A stretch of DNA of 64,000 nucleotides. Origin: an uncultured Oscillospiraceae bacterium (GTDB lineage: Bacteria > Bacillota > Clostridia > Oscillospirales > Oscillospiraceae). How positions within the stretch are numbered: the first letter of the stretch is position 1; each line of letters opens with the position of its first letter. The notes below the pieces were generated by a model. It saw nothing but the letters and a program-made list of their open reading frames with translations. It searched no databases and had not been told where the DNA came from. Made by a program: the position numbers and the translations under genes. This document shows, piece after piece, positions 7,378 to 16,586 of the stretch. The stretch covers positions 62,001 to 126,000 of the forward strand of contig CAKTSA010000001.1 of assembly GCA_934597585.1 (NCBI GenBank). The letters run 5' to 3'.

Positions 7378-8076
7378 ATGTCTAGCCGAAGTGGCGCCCC
7401 CATCGACTTTCAGGCGTGGGCACAAAACCAGATCTCAAAACGAACCGAGGCGGCATTAAAGGAACGTGATGAAGCGTTTGCCGCACGACATGCGGAGACC
7501 CCTCTGCCGCAGTTGGCGCGATACCTGCACCGCTGCTTCCTCTCACTGGGCCACAGCCCGTCTCCAAACGAAGTAGATGGCGGAAGTTTCATCGAGGAGC
7601 GTTTCGGGAGCTGGGAAGCAGCAATGCGGTTGGCGAAATTGCCATTGCCGGCGTCCATGCGTAAGCTCAAAGATACCGCACGATACAAACAGGAAAAGGT
7701 AAGGCAAGAGCCGCTTTTCCGCGAGGAACGCAAAAAGAAGAAACAGCTCAAGCGCGAACGTGCAGATCAGCGAAAGCACGAAATGGCTGTTAAGAAGCGT
7801 GCGGAAAAAGCGGCCAAAGCAGAGTGGGAAGCCAAGAAAAAAGCGGAAGCCGAAGCAAAAGCTGCTGCCTTGGAAGCTTCGCTTGCCGAGAATGTGGCAG
7901 ATACTGGAGTTGCAGAAAATGAGCCTGTGACGACTCCGATTCAAGAAATCGTATGCGCCGAAGCTGCGGCAGAAGTACTCTGCGCCGCTGATGCTGTGGA
8001 TAATGCATCTTGTCCTGCTGCTGAACCTGCTGCAGCCTGTGCAGAAACATCCCCCTGTCAAGCCGAGACAGTCTGA
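7378..8076 (+). CDS. HNH-associated-repeat / coiled-coil protein, first operon gene
   Basis: A 232-residue protein with AAGGAGGAG before the ATG at 7378. About residues 38-80 carry a small helical repeat (LHRCFLSLGHSPSPNEVDGG, then FIEERFGSWEAAMRLAKL) like those associated with HNH/homing endonucleases, thought to bind DNA. Residues 95-165 are a Lys/Ala/Glu-rich probable coiled coil. The tail is acidic, Ala-rich and has several Cys. No signal peptide. It is the first gene after the riboswitch, so cobalamin should control it, but its role there is unknown. Two hairpins separate it from the next gene. Confidence 0.6.
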   Translation: MSSRSGAPIDFQAWAQNQISKRTEAALKERDEAFAARHAETPLPQLARYLHRCFLSLGHSPSPNEVDGGSFIEERFGSWEAAMRLAKLPLPASMRKLKDTARYKQEKVRQEPLFREERKKKKQLKRERADQRKHEMAVKKRAEKAAKAEWEAKKKAEAEAKAAALEASLAENVADTGVAENEPVTTPIQEIVCAEAAAEVLCAADAVDNASCPAAEPAAACAETSPCQAETV

Positions 8077-8099
8077 ACGGAGACTGTTCGCTTTCCATA

Positions 8100-8131
8100 A
8101 GGGGGCCGGGGTTTAAGCCGCCCCGCCCCCT
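8100..8131 (+). terminator. GC-rich intercistronic hairpin 1
   Basis: AGGGGG/CCCCCT and inner GGGG/CCCC stem. No T run, so it could be an RNA stability or processing element rather than a terminator. Followed by CCTCAAAAG. Confidence 0.5.
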
Positions 8132-8182
8132 CTTCCTCAAAAGCCAAACCGAGACGGCATACGCCGTAGTCTTTCCCATAGA

Positions 8183-8210
8183 GCGGGAGAGGTTTGCCGG
8201 CCTCTCCCGC
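8183..8210 (+). terminator. GC-rich intercistronic hairpin 2
   Basis: Perfect 10-bp stem GCGGGAGAGG/CCTCTCCCGC. Like hairpin 1 it lacks a T run and is followed by CCTCAAAAG, so the two look like copies of one element. Confidence 0.5.
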
Positions 8211-8255
8211 ATCCTCAAAAGTAACAGTCCTGATACGGGCTGAAGGAGTATAAAA

Positions 8256-9146
8256 ATGAAGAAAAATCTTAGATATATCATTGCGTCGCTGCTGGCGCTC
8301 ATGATGCTGCTGAGCCTGTGCTCCTGCGCGCAGACCGGACTTACCAGCGGCAGCAATGGCGGATTAGACTTGGACTATGTGGGTGAGGCCACCGACCAGC
8401 CGGAAGAGGAAAAGCCATGGTATTCCTGGATCACGGATGCCTTCAGCTTCGGCAAGAAGGACACATCGACCACTCCGTCCCAAAGCAAGCCTGACAGTGT
8501 GGCGGATTTCTACTCTCAGGGATCTTCGGATGCACCGGAAGGCAACAAGGGCAGCAAGGCAGACCAGTCCACGACCACCACGCCGGAAGAAGATACTTCC
8601 AACACGACGACAACCAATTCTGGCAGTAAGAAGGACGACAGCAAGAAGAACGACCAGAAGACCGAGGATAACAATACCCCCGCGCCCACGCCGGAGCAGA
8701 AGCCGGACAGCAAGAAGAACACCGTTACCATCACCATCCGCTGCGATACGGCGGTGAATAACGGCATGCATCTGGAAAGCAAGTGGGCAGGCATCGTCCC
8801 GGCCTCCGGCGTGATCCTGCCGGTAACCACGGTGGAGATTGATGAAGGTGACAAAGTATTCGATGTCCTCTCCTATGTCTGCGATAAGTATAAGATCCAT
8901 ATGTCCTATCGCGGCGGCACGGGCAGCGGATGTTATGTAGAGGGCATCAATAACCTCTATGAGTTCGACGGTGGTCGTTGGAGCGGCTGGATGTACTGTG
9001 TTAATGATTGGTATCCCAACTACGGCTGCGGCGTTTATCAGGTCAAGGCCGGAGATGTGATCGAGTGGAACTATACCTGCGATTTGGGCTTGGATCTAGA
9101 TGCTGGGATGGAAGGTGCCGAGGACTGGAAGAACAACAATGAGTGA
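8256..9146 (+). CDS. DUF4430 lipoprotein, probable surface cobalamin-binding protein
   Basis: A 296-residue protein with a lipoprotein signal: hydrophobic ALMMLLSLCSC, lipobox Cys near residue 27. Residues 40-150 are a Ser/Thr/Lys/Asp-rich linker, typical of a wall-spanning stalk. Residues about 155-290 are a DUF4430 domain, which is related to the C-terminal beta domain of intrinsic factor/transcobalamin. Typical features are GGRWSGWMYCVNDWYPNYG and KAGDVIEWNYTCDLG. AAGGAG precedes the ATG. Its stop overlaps the EcfT start. Cobalamin binding is inferred from the family, the riboswitch and the ECF genes. Confidence 0.8.
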   Translation: MKKNLRYIIASLLALMMLLSLCSCAQTGLTSGSNGGLDLDYVGEATDQPEEEKPWYSWITDAFSFGKKDTSTTPSQSKPDSVADFYSQGSSDAPEGNKGSKADQSTTTTPEEDTSNTTTTNSGSKKDDSKKNDQKTEDNNTPAPTPEQKPDSKKNTVTITIRCDTAVNNGMHLESKWAGIVPASGVILPVTTVEIDEGDKVFDVLSYVCDKYKIHMSYRGGTGSGCYVEGINNLYEFDGGRWSGWMYCVNDWYPNYGCGVYQVKAGDVIEWNYTCDLGLDLDAGMEGAEDWKNNNE

Positions 9147-10032
9147 TATCCGGATGCGCTTCTTCGGGAATCTGCATCCGGCGGTCAGCATGGCCTACTT
9201 CGTGCTGGTGCTGGGCCTGACGCTGGGGTGTATGCACCCCGTCACAGTGATGCTGTCCTTCCTCGGCGCCAGCTGGTTTTCCATCCGCCTGCGTGGCTGG
9301 AAGGCCTACGGTCAGACCATGCGGTTCGTTGGCCCCATGTTTCTGCTGATCGCCCTTGCCAACCCCCTATTCAACCATCGGGGCGTGACCATGCTCTTTA
9401 CCATCAACCACCTGTGGTACACGCTGGAAGCCGTGTGCTACGGTCTGGTGTCCGGCTGCTCCCTGTGCGCGGTCATTATGTGGTTCACCTGCTATCAGGA
9501 GGTCATGACCTCGGACAAATTCCTGTACCTGTTCGGCAAGCCCTTTCCCGGCACGTCGCTGCTGATCACCATGACGCTGCGGTTCATCCCCCAGCTTCAG
9601 CAGAACCGCCGTGAGATCCGGCAGTCTCAGGCCATGCTGCAGGAGGAGAGCACGCGCCTGCTGCAAAAGCTGGGCAGCGCCCTGCGGAATCTGTCGGTGC
9701 TGCTGACCATGAGCATGGAGTCGGCGGTGGAGACCGCGGACAGTATGAAATCCCGCGGCTACGGCGCAAAGCGGCGCACCACCTTCCACCTATTCCGCTT
9801 CGACAGCCGGGATGCCCGGACGCTGGGCCTTATCCTGGCGGTGGCGGGCATCTGCATCACCGCCCGCGCCTTCGGTCATGGCACGATGGAGTTCTATCCT
9901 GCCATGACGCCGGTGGTGCTGGGCAGTGCCAGCTATACCATGTTCGCGTTCTACGCCGTGCTGATGTTCCTGCCCGGTATTCTTGAGACAAAGGAGGGCA
10001 TCAGATGGCGCTCTTACGGTTTGAGCAACTGA
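9139..10032 (+). CDS. ecfT: ECF transporter transmembrane coupling protein EcfT
   Basis: A 297-residue membrane protein of the CbiQ/EcfT family. It has several hydrophobic helices in the first 120 residues and the coupling motif SMKSRGYGAKRRT near residue 210 that contacts the ATPases. The ATG overlaps the stop of the lipoprotein gene by 8 nt, so translation is probably coupled. It should link the substrate-binding S component to the ATPase subunits. Vitamin specificity comes from the S component and the riboswitch. Confidence 0.9.
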   Translation: MSDIRMRFFGNLHPAVSMAYFVLVLGLTLGCMHPVTVMLSFLGASWFSIRLRGWKAYGQTMRFVGPMFLLIALANPLFNHRGVTMLFTINHLWYTLEAVCYGLVSGCSLCAVIMWFTCYQEVMTSDKFLYLFGKPFPGTSLLITMTLRFIPQLQQNRREIRQSQAMLQEESTRLLQKLGSALRNLSVLLTMSMESAVETADSMKSRGYGAKRRTTFHLFRFDSRDARTLGLILAVAGICITARAFGHGTMEFYPAMTPVVLGSASYTMFAFYAVLMFLPGILETKEGIRWRSYGLSN

Positions 10033-11657
10033 GCTTCGCCTACCCGCTGGCTGAAACGCGGGCATTGGATGAAGTAACATTAGAGATACAGAAAGGCGAG
10101 TATGTGGTGCTGTGCGGCCCCTCCGGCTGCGGTAAGACCACACTGCTGCGCCATGCCAAGCCCGGCCTGCTGCCCGTTGGGGCAAAGGCCGGCGAGACCT
10201 TTTATAAGGAAAAACCCCTCTCCCAGCTTCCGGAGTTGACCGCCGCGGCGGAGATCGGCTTCGTGCAGCAGAATCCGGATAACCAGATCGTCACCGATTT
10301 CGTGTGGCACGAGCTGGCCTTCGGCCTTGAAAATATGGCCCTGCCTGTGCCTGTGATCCGCCGCCGTGTGGCGGAGATGGCTGCCTTTTTCGGCATGGAG
10401 ACATGGTTCCGCAGCAAGACCACGGAGCTGTCCGGCGGACAGAAGCAGCTGATGAATCTGGCCTCGGCGCTGGCTATGGGGCCGAAGCTACTGATTTTGG
10501 ACGAGCCCACCTCCATGCTGGATCCGCTGGCCGCCCGCAATCTGCTTGCCACCGTCCAGCGGATCAACCGCGAATTGGGCGTTGCCATCCTCATGACGGA
10601 ACACCGGCTGGACGAGGTATTCCCCGCCGCCGACAGAGTGGTGACCATGGATAAAGGCCGCATCCTTTCGGATGGCGCACCGGCTGAGATCGCGCGGCAG
10701 CTGTCCGGCAGCGCAGAGAAAAGCCGCATCTACTTCGGTCTTCCCGCCGCTGTCCGCATTTTCAGCGAGCTGGAGCAGACGGACGAGCTGCCCCTGACGG
10801 TGCGGGATGGCCGCCGCCGTTTGGATCGGCTACTGCCCATCACGGAGGAGGCCTCCGTGCCTGAGTCCGCAAAGACCGAAAAAGAAACAAAGCGCCCTGC
10901 CGTTTTAGAGGGCAAGGAGCTTTGGTTCCGTTATACCGAAAAAAGTAAAGATATTCTTCGCGGCACAGATGTGACGCTTCGGGAGGGTGAGCTGCTGTGC
11001 CTGCTGGGCGGCAACGGCGCGGGCAAGACCACGCTGCTGCAGACGCTGGCGAATTTCAAGAAGCCCTATCGTGGCAAGGTGAAGCTGGCGAAGGGTCAGC
11101 GGCTCTGTATGCTGCCCCAGAACGCACGGTCGCTGTTCGTGGCCGATACGGTGGAGAAGGAGCTGCTGGACAGCGCCGGTCAGGAAAGAGAAAAAGCCGT
11201 GCAGATGGCGGAGAAGCTGGAGCTGACGCCTTTGCTGGCGCGGCATCCCTACGACCTGTCCGGTGGCGAGATCCAGCGTCTGGCGGTAGGTAAGCTGCTG
11301 CTGCGTGAGGCCACGGTGCTGCTGCTGGACGAACCCACCAAGGGCTTGGATGCCTACGCCAAGGCGGAGCTGGCAAAGCTGCTGCGGGCGCTGTGCCGGG
11401 ACGGTACCTCCATCCTGATCGTGACCCACGACGTGGAGTTTGCTGCCCGCTACGCTACGCGCTGCGCCCTGATGTTCGATGGGCTGCTGCTGTCTGAGGG
11501 CGAGCCCCATGCCTTCTTCGCGGGCAACCGCTTCTATACCACCGACGCCAACCGCATCGCGGCGGAGCACTTCCCCACGGACATTACCTGTGAGGAGGTG
11601 ATCGCGTCGTGTCGAAGCTCTTTGTCAGCAAAAGAACCAGAGCCGCCGCGTGGGTGA
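10005..11657 (+). CDS. Fused ECF ATPase (EcfA-EcfA' in one chain)
   Basis: A 550-residue protein with two ABC ATPase domains. The first (about 1-230) has GPSGCGKTT, the signature LSGGQKQ and Walker B LLILDEPTS. The second (about 300-540) has GGNGAGKTT, LSGGEIQ and VLLLDEPTKGLD. ECF ATPases are usually two separate proteins; here they are fused, as in some CbiO-type double ATPases. It overlaps ecfT by 28 nt and the S-component gene by 49 nt, supporting one tightly coupled operon. Confidence 0.92.
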   Translation: MALLRFEQLSFAYPLAETRALDEVTLEIQKGEYVVLCGPSGCGKTTLLRHAKPGLLPVGAKAGETFYKEKPLSQLPELTAAAEIGFVQQNPDNQIVTDFVWHELAFGLENMALPVPVIRRRVAEMAAFFGMETWFRSKTTELSGGQKQLMNLASALAMGPKLLILDEPTSMLDPLAARNLLATVQRINRELGVAILMTEHRLDEVFPAADRVVTMDKGRILSDGAPAEIARQLSGSAEKSRIYFGLPAAVRIFSELEQTDELPLTVRDGRRRLDRLLPITEEASVPESAKTEKETKRPAVLEGKELWFRYTEKSKDILRGTDVTLREGELLCLLGGNGAGKTTLLQTLANFKKPYRGKVKLAKGQRLCMLPQNARSLFVADTVEKELLDSAGQEREKAVQMAEKLELTPLLARHPYDLSGGEIQRLAVGKLLLREATVLLLDEPTKGLDAYAKAELAKLLRALCRDGTSILIVTHDVEFAARYATRCALMFDGLLLSEGEPHAFFAGNRFYTTDANRIAAEHFPTDITCEEVIASCRSSLSAKEPEPPRG

Positions 11658-12535
11658 TCCTTCTGGTGCTGCCCGCCCTGATGGCAGCCTTTGGGTATTA
11701 CCACAGCCACCGTCCTCCGGTCAATCCGGTGGGCTCCCGCACCTTCTGGGATTACATCATCCTGAATTCGGATATCCTGCTGGGCCTGCTGTTTCTGCTG
11801 GCCTCCGCGATACCCTTCATTCTGGTATTTGATAAGAAGAAGCCCCAGGCCCGTGAGCTGGTGCCCATCGCGGTCATGGCGGCCATCGGCGTTGTGGGCC
11901 GCACGGTGTTCGAGATCATCCCTCTGCCCAACTTCAAGCCCTGCTCCGCCATCATTATCATCACGGCGGTGGCCTTCGGGCCGGAGGCTGGTTTCCTCAC
12001 CGGCGCGCTGACAGGCTTTGTCAGCAACTTCATCTTCGGGCAAGGCCCGTGGACACCATGGCAGATGTTCACCTGGGGTCTGGTGGGATTTCTGGCCGGT
12101 ATTCTGAAGAATGCCGGTGTGTTTGCGGAAAAGAACCGCCCTCACTTCACGGCAAAGCTGTGGGACAGGCTGTGTCCTGAGAATACGAACCGGGGCGACC
12201 TGCTGCATTTCGTGCGGCAGCTCACAGACCACGCGCCGTTGCGGTTGTGCCTGTATGGCTTCCTGTCCGGCTTTCTGTACGGCTGGATCATGAACCTGTA
12301 CTTCATCATCGGCTACGTCAGCCCCATCACCTGGCAGACGGTGGGCGCGGCCTATGTGTCCAGCTTCTTCTTCGATTTCTGCCACGGACTGTGTACGTTT
12401 CTGGTGCTGTGGGCGCTGGGCGATCCGTGGGTGCGGAAGCTGGAGCGTATCAAGATCAAATTCGGCCTGACGGCGGAGGAGCGGCATTATGTGCTGCCAC
12501 CCTCCACATTTCAAATAAGCGAGAGAGAACTATGA
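11609..12535 (+). CDS. ECF S component, CbrT-like (probable cobalamin)
   Basis: A 308-residue membrane protein with about six helices. The stretch FKPCSAIIIITAVAFGPEAG, then FVSNFIFGQGPWTPWQMFTW, matches ECF S components of the CbrT-like group, which import cobalamin. It starts at a GTG preceded by GAGGAGGTGATC and sits inside the end of the ATPase gene. With EcfT and the fused ATPase it makes a full dedicated ECF importer. The cobalamin riboswitch and DUF4430 neighbours support the substrate. Confidence 0.85.
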   Translation: MSKLFVSKRTRAAAWVILLVLPALMAAFGYYHSHRPPVNPVGSRTFWDYIILNSDILLGLLFLLASAIPFILVFDKKKPQARELVPIAVMAAIGVVGRTVFEIIPLPNFKPCSAIIIITAVAFGPEAGFLTGALTGFVSNFIFGQGPWTPWQMFTWGLVGFLAGILKNAGVFAEKNRPHFTAKLWDRLCPENTNRGDLLHFVRQLTDHAPLRLCLYGFLSGFLYGWIMNLYFIIGYVSPITWQTVGAAYVSSFFFDFCHGLCTFLVLWALGDPWVRKLERIKIKFGLTAEERHYVLPPSTFQISEREL

Positions 12536-13251
12536 GCGAACGAAAAACCATCATACAGACGGTGGGCCTGAAAAAGTATTATACCGTGGGCGGCAATACA
12601 GTCCGTGCCTTAGATGGCGTGGACATGTCCGTGCGGCAGGGCGAATTCGTCTGCATCGCGGGCCGCAGCGGATCCGGTAAGTCTACCATGCTGAATATGC
12701 TGGCGGGACTGGAGCCGCCCACCGAGGGCGAGATCATCCTCCGGGGCAAGCACCATCTGGAAGCCATGGACGAAGAGCAGCGGACGAAGTTCCGCCGCCG
12801 CTATATCGGCTTCGTGTTCCAGAGCTACAACAACCTGCCCCAGTATACGGCGCTGGAGAATGTGGCCCTGCCGCTGGCGATTCGCGGCGTGCCGGAGGAC
12901 GAGCGGAACTGGAAGGCGCGTCAGGCACTGAGCCGCGTGGGCCTGCGGGAGCATGTGGATCACCGGCCCTCAGAGTTGTCAGGCGGCCAGCAGCAGCGCG
13001 TCAGCATTGCGCGGGCCATCATTACGGAGCCCTCCATCGTGCTGGCGGACGAGCCCACCGGCAACCTGGACAGCCGCACCGGCCAGGAGGTCATGGAGCT
13101 TTTGTGTGAGATCTTCCGTGAACGGAACACCACCTTCATCCTCAGCTCCCATGACCCCCAGATGGAGCGTTACACAGATCGTACCGTCCGTTTCGACGAC
13201 GGCAAGATAGAGACAGAAAATCACCACACCGGAGAGGAGAACGCACAGTGA
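12532..13251 (+). CDS. ABC ATPase, LolD/MacB type
   Basis: A 239-residue ATPase with Walker [10 protein letters not shown], signature [15 protein letters not shown], Walker [12 protein letters not shown] and H-loop SSHDP: all catalytic motifs of the LolD/MacB/FtsE group. Start ATG overlaps the previous stop (ATGA). It should power the FtsX-like permease at 15257. These systems do not import solutes; they act on extracytoplasmic substrates such as lipoproteins or surface proteins, so it may help deliver or release the surface cobalamin-binding proteins. Confidence 0.9.
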   Translation: MSERKTIIQTVGLKKYYTVGGNTVRALDGVDMSVRQGEFVCIAGRSGSGKSTMLNMLAGLEPPTEGEIILRGKHHLEAMDEEQRTKFRRRYIGFVFQSYNNLPQYTALENVALPLAIRGVPEDERNWKARQALSRVGLREHVDHRPSELSGGQQQRVSIARAIITEPSIVLADEPTGNLDSRTGQEVMELLCEIFRERNTTFILSSHDPQMERYTDRTVRFDDGKIETENHHTGEENAQ

Positions 13252-15260
13252 AAAGAGAAACGGTAAAACGGGTACTGGCCCTGTTGATCTGCGTATTGAT
13301 GACAGTATCCCTGCTGCCCGCCGTTGCTATGGCGGAAGAAGTCACAGAGGAAGTGATAGATGACAGCACCATTGAGGCTTACACGTCTTACGAAAACGGA
13401 GAGGATGCCGGCGTCAGCGGGGTCTCGGTTACGGACGAAAAGCCCAACACGGATATCAAGGTCATACCCAGTGATGCCAACGCCCTGATCCTGATGGATA
13501 CCGGCGCGCAGTCTCCCAGAGGCGTCCCCGGTCAGGTGGTGACGATCGTGCTGCCGCTGGCAGTGAACAAGGAGTACCTGCCCAGCGAGAAGTACATGCT
13601 GCGCAACATCAACATCTATCCCGATGTTCCCTCCGATGCCAGCGTGTCCAACTGGCCCTTCGAGCTGATCTACGCCAGCGACGTGCAGCACCTGAAGGAT
13701 ATGTCCTATAACTCCACCGCCGAGGTATGGTACGAGTTCAAGATCAGCGAGTTTGCCAGCAAAGGCCGCTATGCCGTACCCTTCAAGGTCAACGCCACCG
13801 TGTGGCGCGAGGACGCCGTAAACGGCACCACCATCACCGAGGACGTGACCTTCAAGATCACCGCCTATGTGACTGTAACCGACGACGGCAATATGTCCGG
13901 CGTGACCACCTCCTTCGGCAGCCTGCAGGTGGCCGGCACCAATGTGGACGGTTCCTACACCGTGCCTACCGGTACGCCCAACCAGACCATTTCCATGCGT
14001 ATCCCCGTGATCAACGTGGGCGGTACGTTGACTGGTGTGACGATTACTCCCGTAGTATCCACCTCTCTGGACGAGTTTCCGTTTGTGGTGACTTCCACCA
14101 ATTATAGTCAGTATTTCAGTTATTGGGCCAGCGGTGAGATCAAGTATCTGGACTACACCTTTACCGTGTCGCCCTTTGCCACCTCCGGCAACAAGAGTAT
14201 CAAATTCAAAGCTACCTACTTCGAGAACAGCGCCCCCGCGGAGGGCAGCTTCTCCACCCAGATCACCATTATCGACGGGTATGACGCTTCTGCCATGGCT
14301 GTGATGGTGCAGAGCTATAAGCTCTATGTGGACGATACCGAGGTGTCCGGCCTGATGGCAGGCGAAGAGACGGAGCTGCGCCTGACCCTCATCAACAACT
14401 CCAAGTATGACACGGCCAAGAAGATCATCTCCAGTCTGGTGTTCACAAATTCCCCCGGTCTGGCGCTGTGCGTAGGCGGCACGGATACCGCCTATGCCGA
14501 TTCCATCAAGCCGGGCGGTACGACGATCCTGAAATACAAGATCATGGCCAAGCAGGACGCGGAGGTAGGTCCCACCATGCTGGGCATTAACCTGACCTAT
14601 GAGACCACCGAGGCGATTGCCGGCAAGGCGGCACAGAATATCATGCTGCCCATCAGCCAGCAGATGGATATTCTGACCGGAACGCCGGAGGTCTACGGCA
14701 CTCCCAGCAAGGATAAGGAGGCCACCATCTCCGTCCCCTTGACTAACATGGGTAGGGCAAAGGCCCTTAACATCCGCGTGATGGCTACGGACGGTATGAC
14801 ATCCCCTACGCCCTGCTATGTGGGCGACCTGCTGGCAGGCGGCTCCACCAGTGCCGATGTGACGGTGAACTTCTCCAAGATTGGCGCGTTCGTGGGCAAG
14901 CTGATCCTGCAGTACGAGGATGCCAACGGCGAGACGTATTCTCAGGATATCTCCGTACCCCTGAGCGTAGCGGAAAGTTCTGCGGATACCGACGCCAACA
15001 GCGTCAACACCCAAAAGAGCGGCACAGGCAGCCGCTGGTGGCTGTGGCTGCTGGTGATCCTGCTGGTGCTGATCATCATTGCGATCATCGTCTATGTGAT
15101 CATCCGCTATAAGCGGGGCGAGATCGGCCCCGGCGCGGTAAATACCGATGGCGGCGATCTGGATAACTTCGACGACGACTTTGACGCGGACGGCGGCACG
15201 CCGGATATCGGGGAGAAGCCGCTGACCTACGACGGAAGCAATAAGGACGGGACCGTATGA
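13248..15260 (+). CDS. Extracytoplasmic CARDB/NEW3-like protein with C-terminal anchor
   Basis: A 670-residue protein with a signal peptide (ALLICVLMTVSLLPAVAMA) and several beta-sandwich repeats resembling the COG1361/NEW3 type (for example VVTIVLPLAVNKEYLPSEKY and TISVPLTNMGRAKALNIRVM). Near residue 585 is one strong membrane helix (WWLWLLVILLVLIIIAIIVY) followed by basic and then acidic residues. GTG start overlaps the previous stop; its own stop overlaps the permease start. Lying between an ABC ATPase and its permease, it is probably a periplasm-facing partner of that exporter. Confidence 0.75.
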   Translation: MKRETVKRVLALLICVLMTVSLLPAVAMAEEVTEEVIDDSTIEAYTSYENGEDAGVSGVSVTDEKPNTDIKVIPSDANALILMDTGAQSPRGVPGQVVTIVLPLAVNKEYLPSEKYMLRNINIYPDVPSDASVSNWPFELIYASDVQHLKDMSYNSTAEVWYEFKISEFASKGRYAVPFKVNATVWREDAVNGTTITEDVTFKITAYVTVTDDGNMSGVTTSFGSLQVAGTNVDGSYTVPTGTPNQTISMRIPVINVGGTLTGVTITPVVSTSLDEFPFVVTSTNYSQYFSYWASGEIKYLDYTFTVSPFATSGNKSIKFKATYFENSAPAEGSFSTQITIIDGYDASAMAVMVQSYKLYVDDTEVSGLMAGEETELRLTLINNSKYDTAKKIISSLVFTNSPGLALCVGGTDTAYADSIKPGGTTILKYKIMAKQDAEVGPTMLGINLTYETTEAIAGKAAQNIMLPISQQMDILTGTPEVYGTPSKDKEATISVPLTNMGRAKALNIRVMATDGMTSPTPCYVGDLLAGGSTSADVTVNFSKIGAFVGKLILQYEDANGETYSQDISVPLSVAESSADTDANSVNTQKSGTGSRWWLWLLVILLVLIIIAIIVYVIIRYKRGEIGPGAVNTDGGDLDNFDDDFDADGGTPDIGEKPLTYDGSNKDGTV

Positions 15261-16573
15261 AGCCGAGAGACCTTTTCCACTACGGCTTCACGAACCTGTT
15301 CCGTCGAAAGACCCGCACGGCCCTGACGGCCCTGTCCATGGCGGTGGGCGTCATGTGTATCGTGGTGCTGATCTCCGTGGGCCTGGGCTATGAGCAGGCG
15401 TACCGCGAGAGCATCGAGGCCATGGGCAGCCTGACGAAGATCGACGTGACGCCCGCCACCAGCGACTACGGACGCAAGGCGCTGCTGAACGACAAGGCGC
15501 TGGAGGCCTTCCGTGGCATTGACGGCGTGGAGGCGGTGACGCCGGTCTACCAGCAGTCTGCCTACATCGTCTCCGGCAACTACGTCAACATGGTACGCGT
15601 CTACGGCATCGATATGACCACGGCAGAAAGCTTTATGCTGACGCCGGAACGGGGTACGATGGCCGGGGACGGGACACACCTGCATCCGGAAGTGCTGTTT
15701 ACCGACGATGTAGCAGCCGGTCTTGCCAACAAGGCCAAGGACTGGGAGCTGGCGGTGGACGAGAACGGCAATGCCCTGATCGACCTGCTGGAAGTGCCTG
15801 TCCGCATGACCTTCGATTCCTCCAGCCTGACCGGTGAGCCAAAGGCCGACACCGACGGACGGGCGCTGCCCTCCAGTAACCTGTATACCCTGCGGGTGAC
15901 AGGCATCTGCTCCACCCTAAACAACAACTTCGCCACCGCCGCGTTCATGTCCTTTGACCGTTTGCAGGAAATGACGCAGGCCAACGCCAACTACATAGGC
16001 GCTACCACCCAAACCAAGACGGCGGAGGAGAAGGCCAACGGCCCTACCTACGATCTGGTTTGGGTGAAGGTGAAGAACGTCAACGACGTGCAGCGCATTG
16101 TCAAGCTGATCCGCGACACGGGCCTGAACACCTACTCCCTCAATGACATGCTGGAGACGGTGCGGACACAGTCCCGGCAGATCCAGGGGATGCTGGGCGC
16201 GCTGGGCGGTATTGCGGTCCTGATCTCCGCCATCTGCGTGGCAAACACCATGATGATGTCCATTACGGAGCGGACGAGAGAGATCGGCGTATTGAAGGTG
16301 CTGGGCACCATCCGTAGCGACATCTTCAAGATGTTCCTGACGGAAGCGCTGATCGTGGGTGTGATTGGCGGTGCGGCGGGCCTGATACTGAGTTTTATCG
16401 CAAAGTGGCTGATACCGGTGATCTTCGCGTCCCAGGAACTTCGGTGCGTGCTGCCGTGGTGGTTGGCGGTCTGCGGCGTGTTGTTCGCGGGCGCGGTAGC
16501 CATTGCCGCCGCGTGGATGCCCGCCCGCAAGGCGACGCTTATCAGCCCCAACGAAGCCATCCGCTCTGAGTGA
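15257..16573 (+). CDS. FtsX/MacB-type ABC permease
   Basis: A 438-residue permease. It has an N-terminal helix after RRKTRTALTALSMAVGVMCI, a large extracytoplasmic MacB_PCD-like domain (about 45-290), then three helices including IAVLISAICVANTMMMSITE and the coupling segment RTREIGVLKVLG. ATG overlaps the previous stop. It works with the ATPase at 12532. MacB-like systems are mechanotransmitters; the substrate here is unknown. Confidence 0.88.
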   Translation: MKPRDLFHYGFTNLFRRKTRTALTALSMAVGVMCIVVLISVGLGYEQAYRESIEAMGSLTKIDVTPATSDYGRKALLNDKALEAFRGIDGVEAVTPVYQQSAYIVSGNYVNMVRVYGIDMTTAESFMLTPERGTMAGDGTHLHPEVLFTDDVAAGLANKAKDWELAVDENGNALIDLLEVPVRMTFDSSSLTGEPKADTDGRALPSSNLYTLRVTGICSTLNNNFATAAFMSFDRLQEMTQANANYIGATTQTKTAEEKANGPTYDLVWVKVKNVNDVQRIVKLIRDTGLNTYSLNDMLETVRTQSRQIQGMLGALGGIAVLISAICVANTMMMSITERTREIGVLKVLGTIRSDIFKMFLTEALIVGVIGGAAGLILSFIAKWLIPVIFASQELRCVLPWWLAVCGVLFAGAVAIAAAWMPARKATLISPNEAIRSE

Positions 16574-16586
16574 GGAGGTAGCCTTT

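Noticed and set aside
13221..15014. A 597-residue minus-strand reading frame
   Set aside because: Antisense shadow of the GC-rich extracytoplasmic protein gene; low-complexity Gly/His-rich translation and no start signal.
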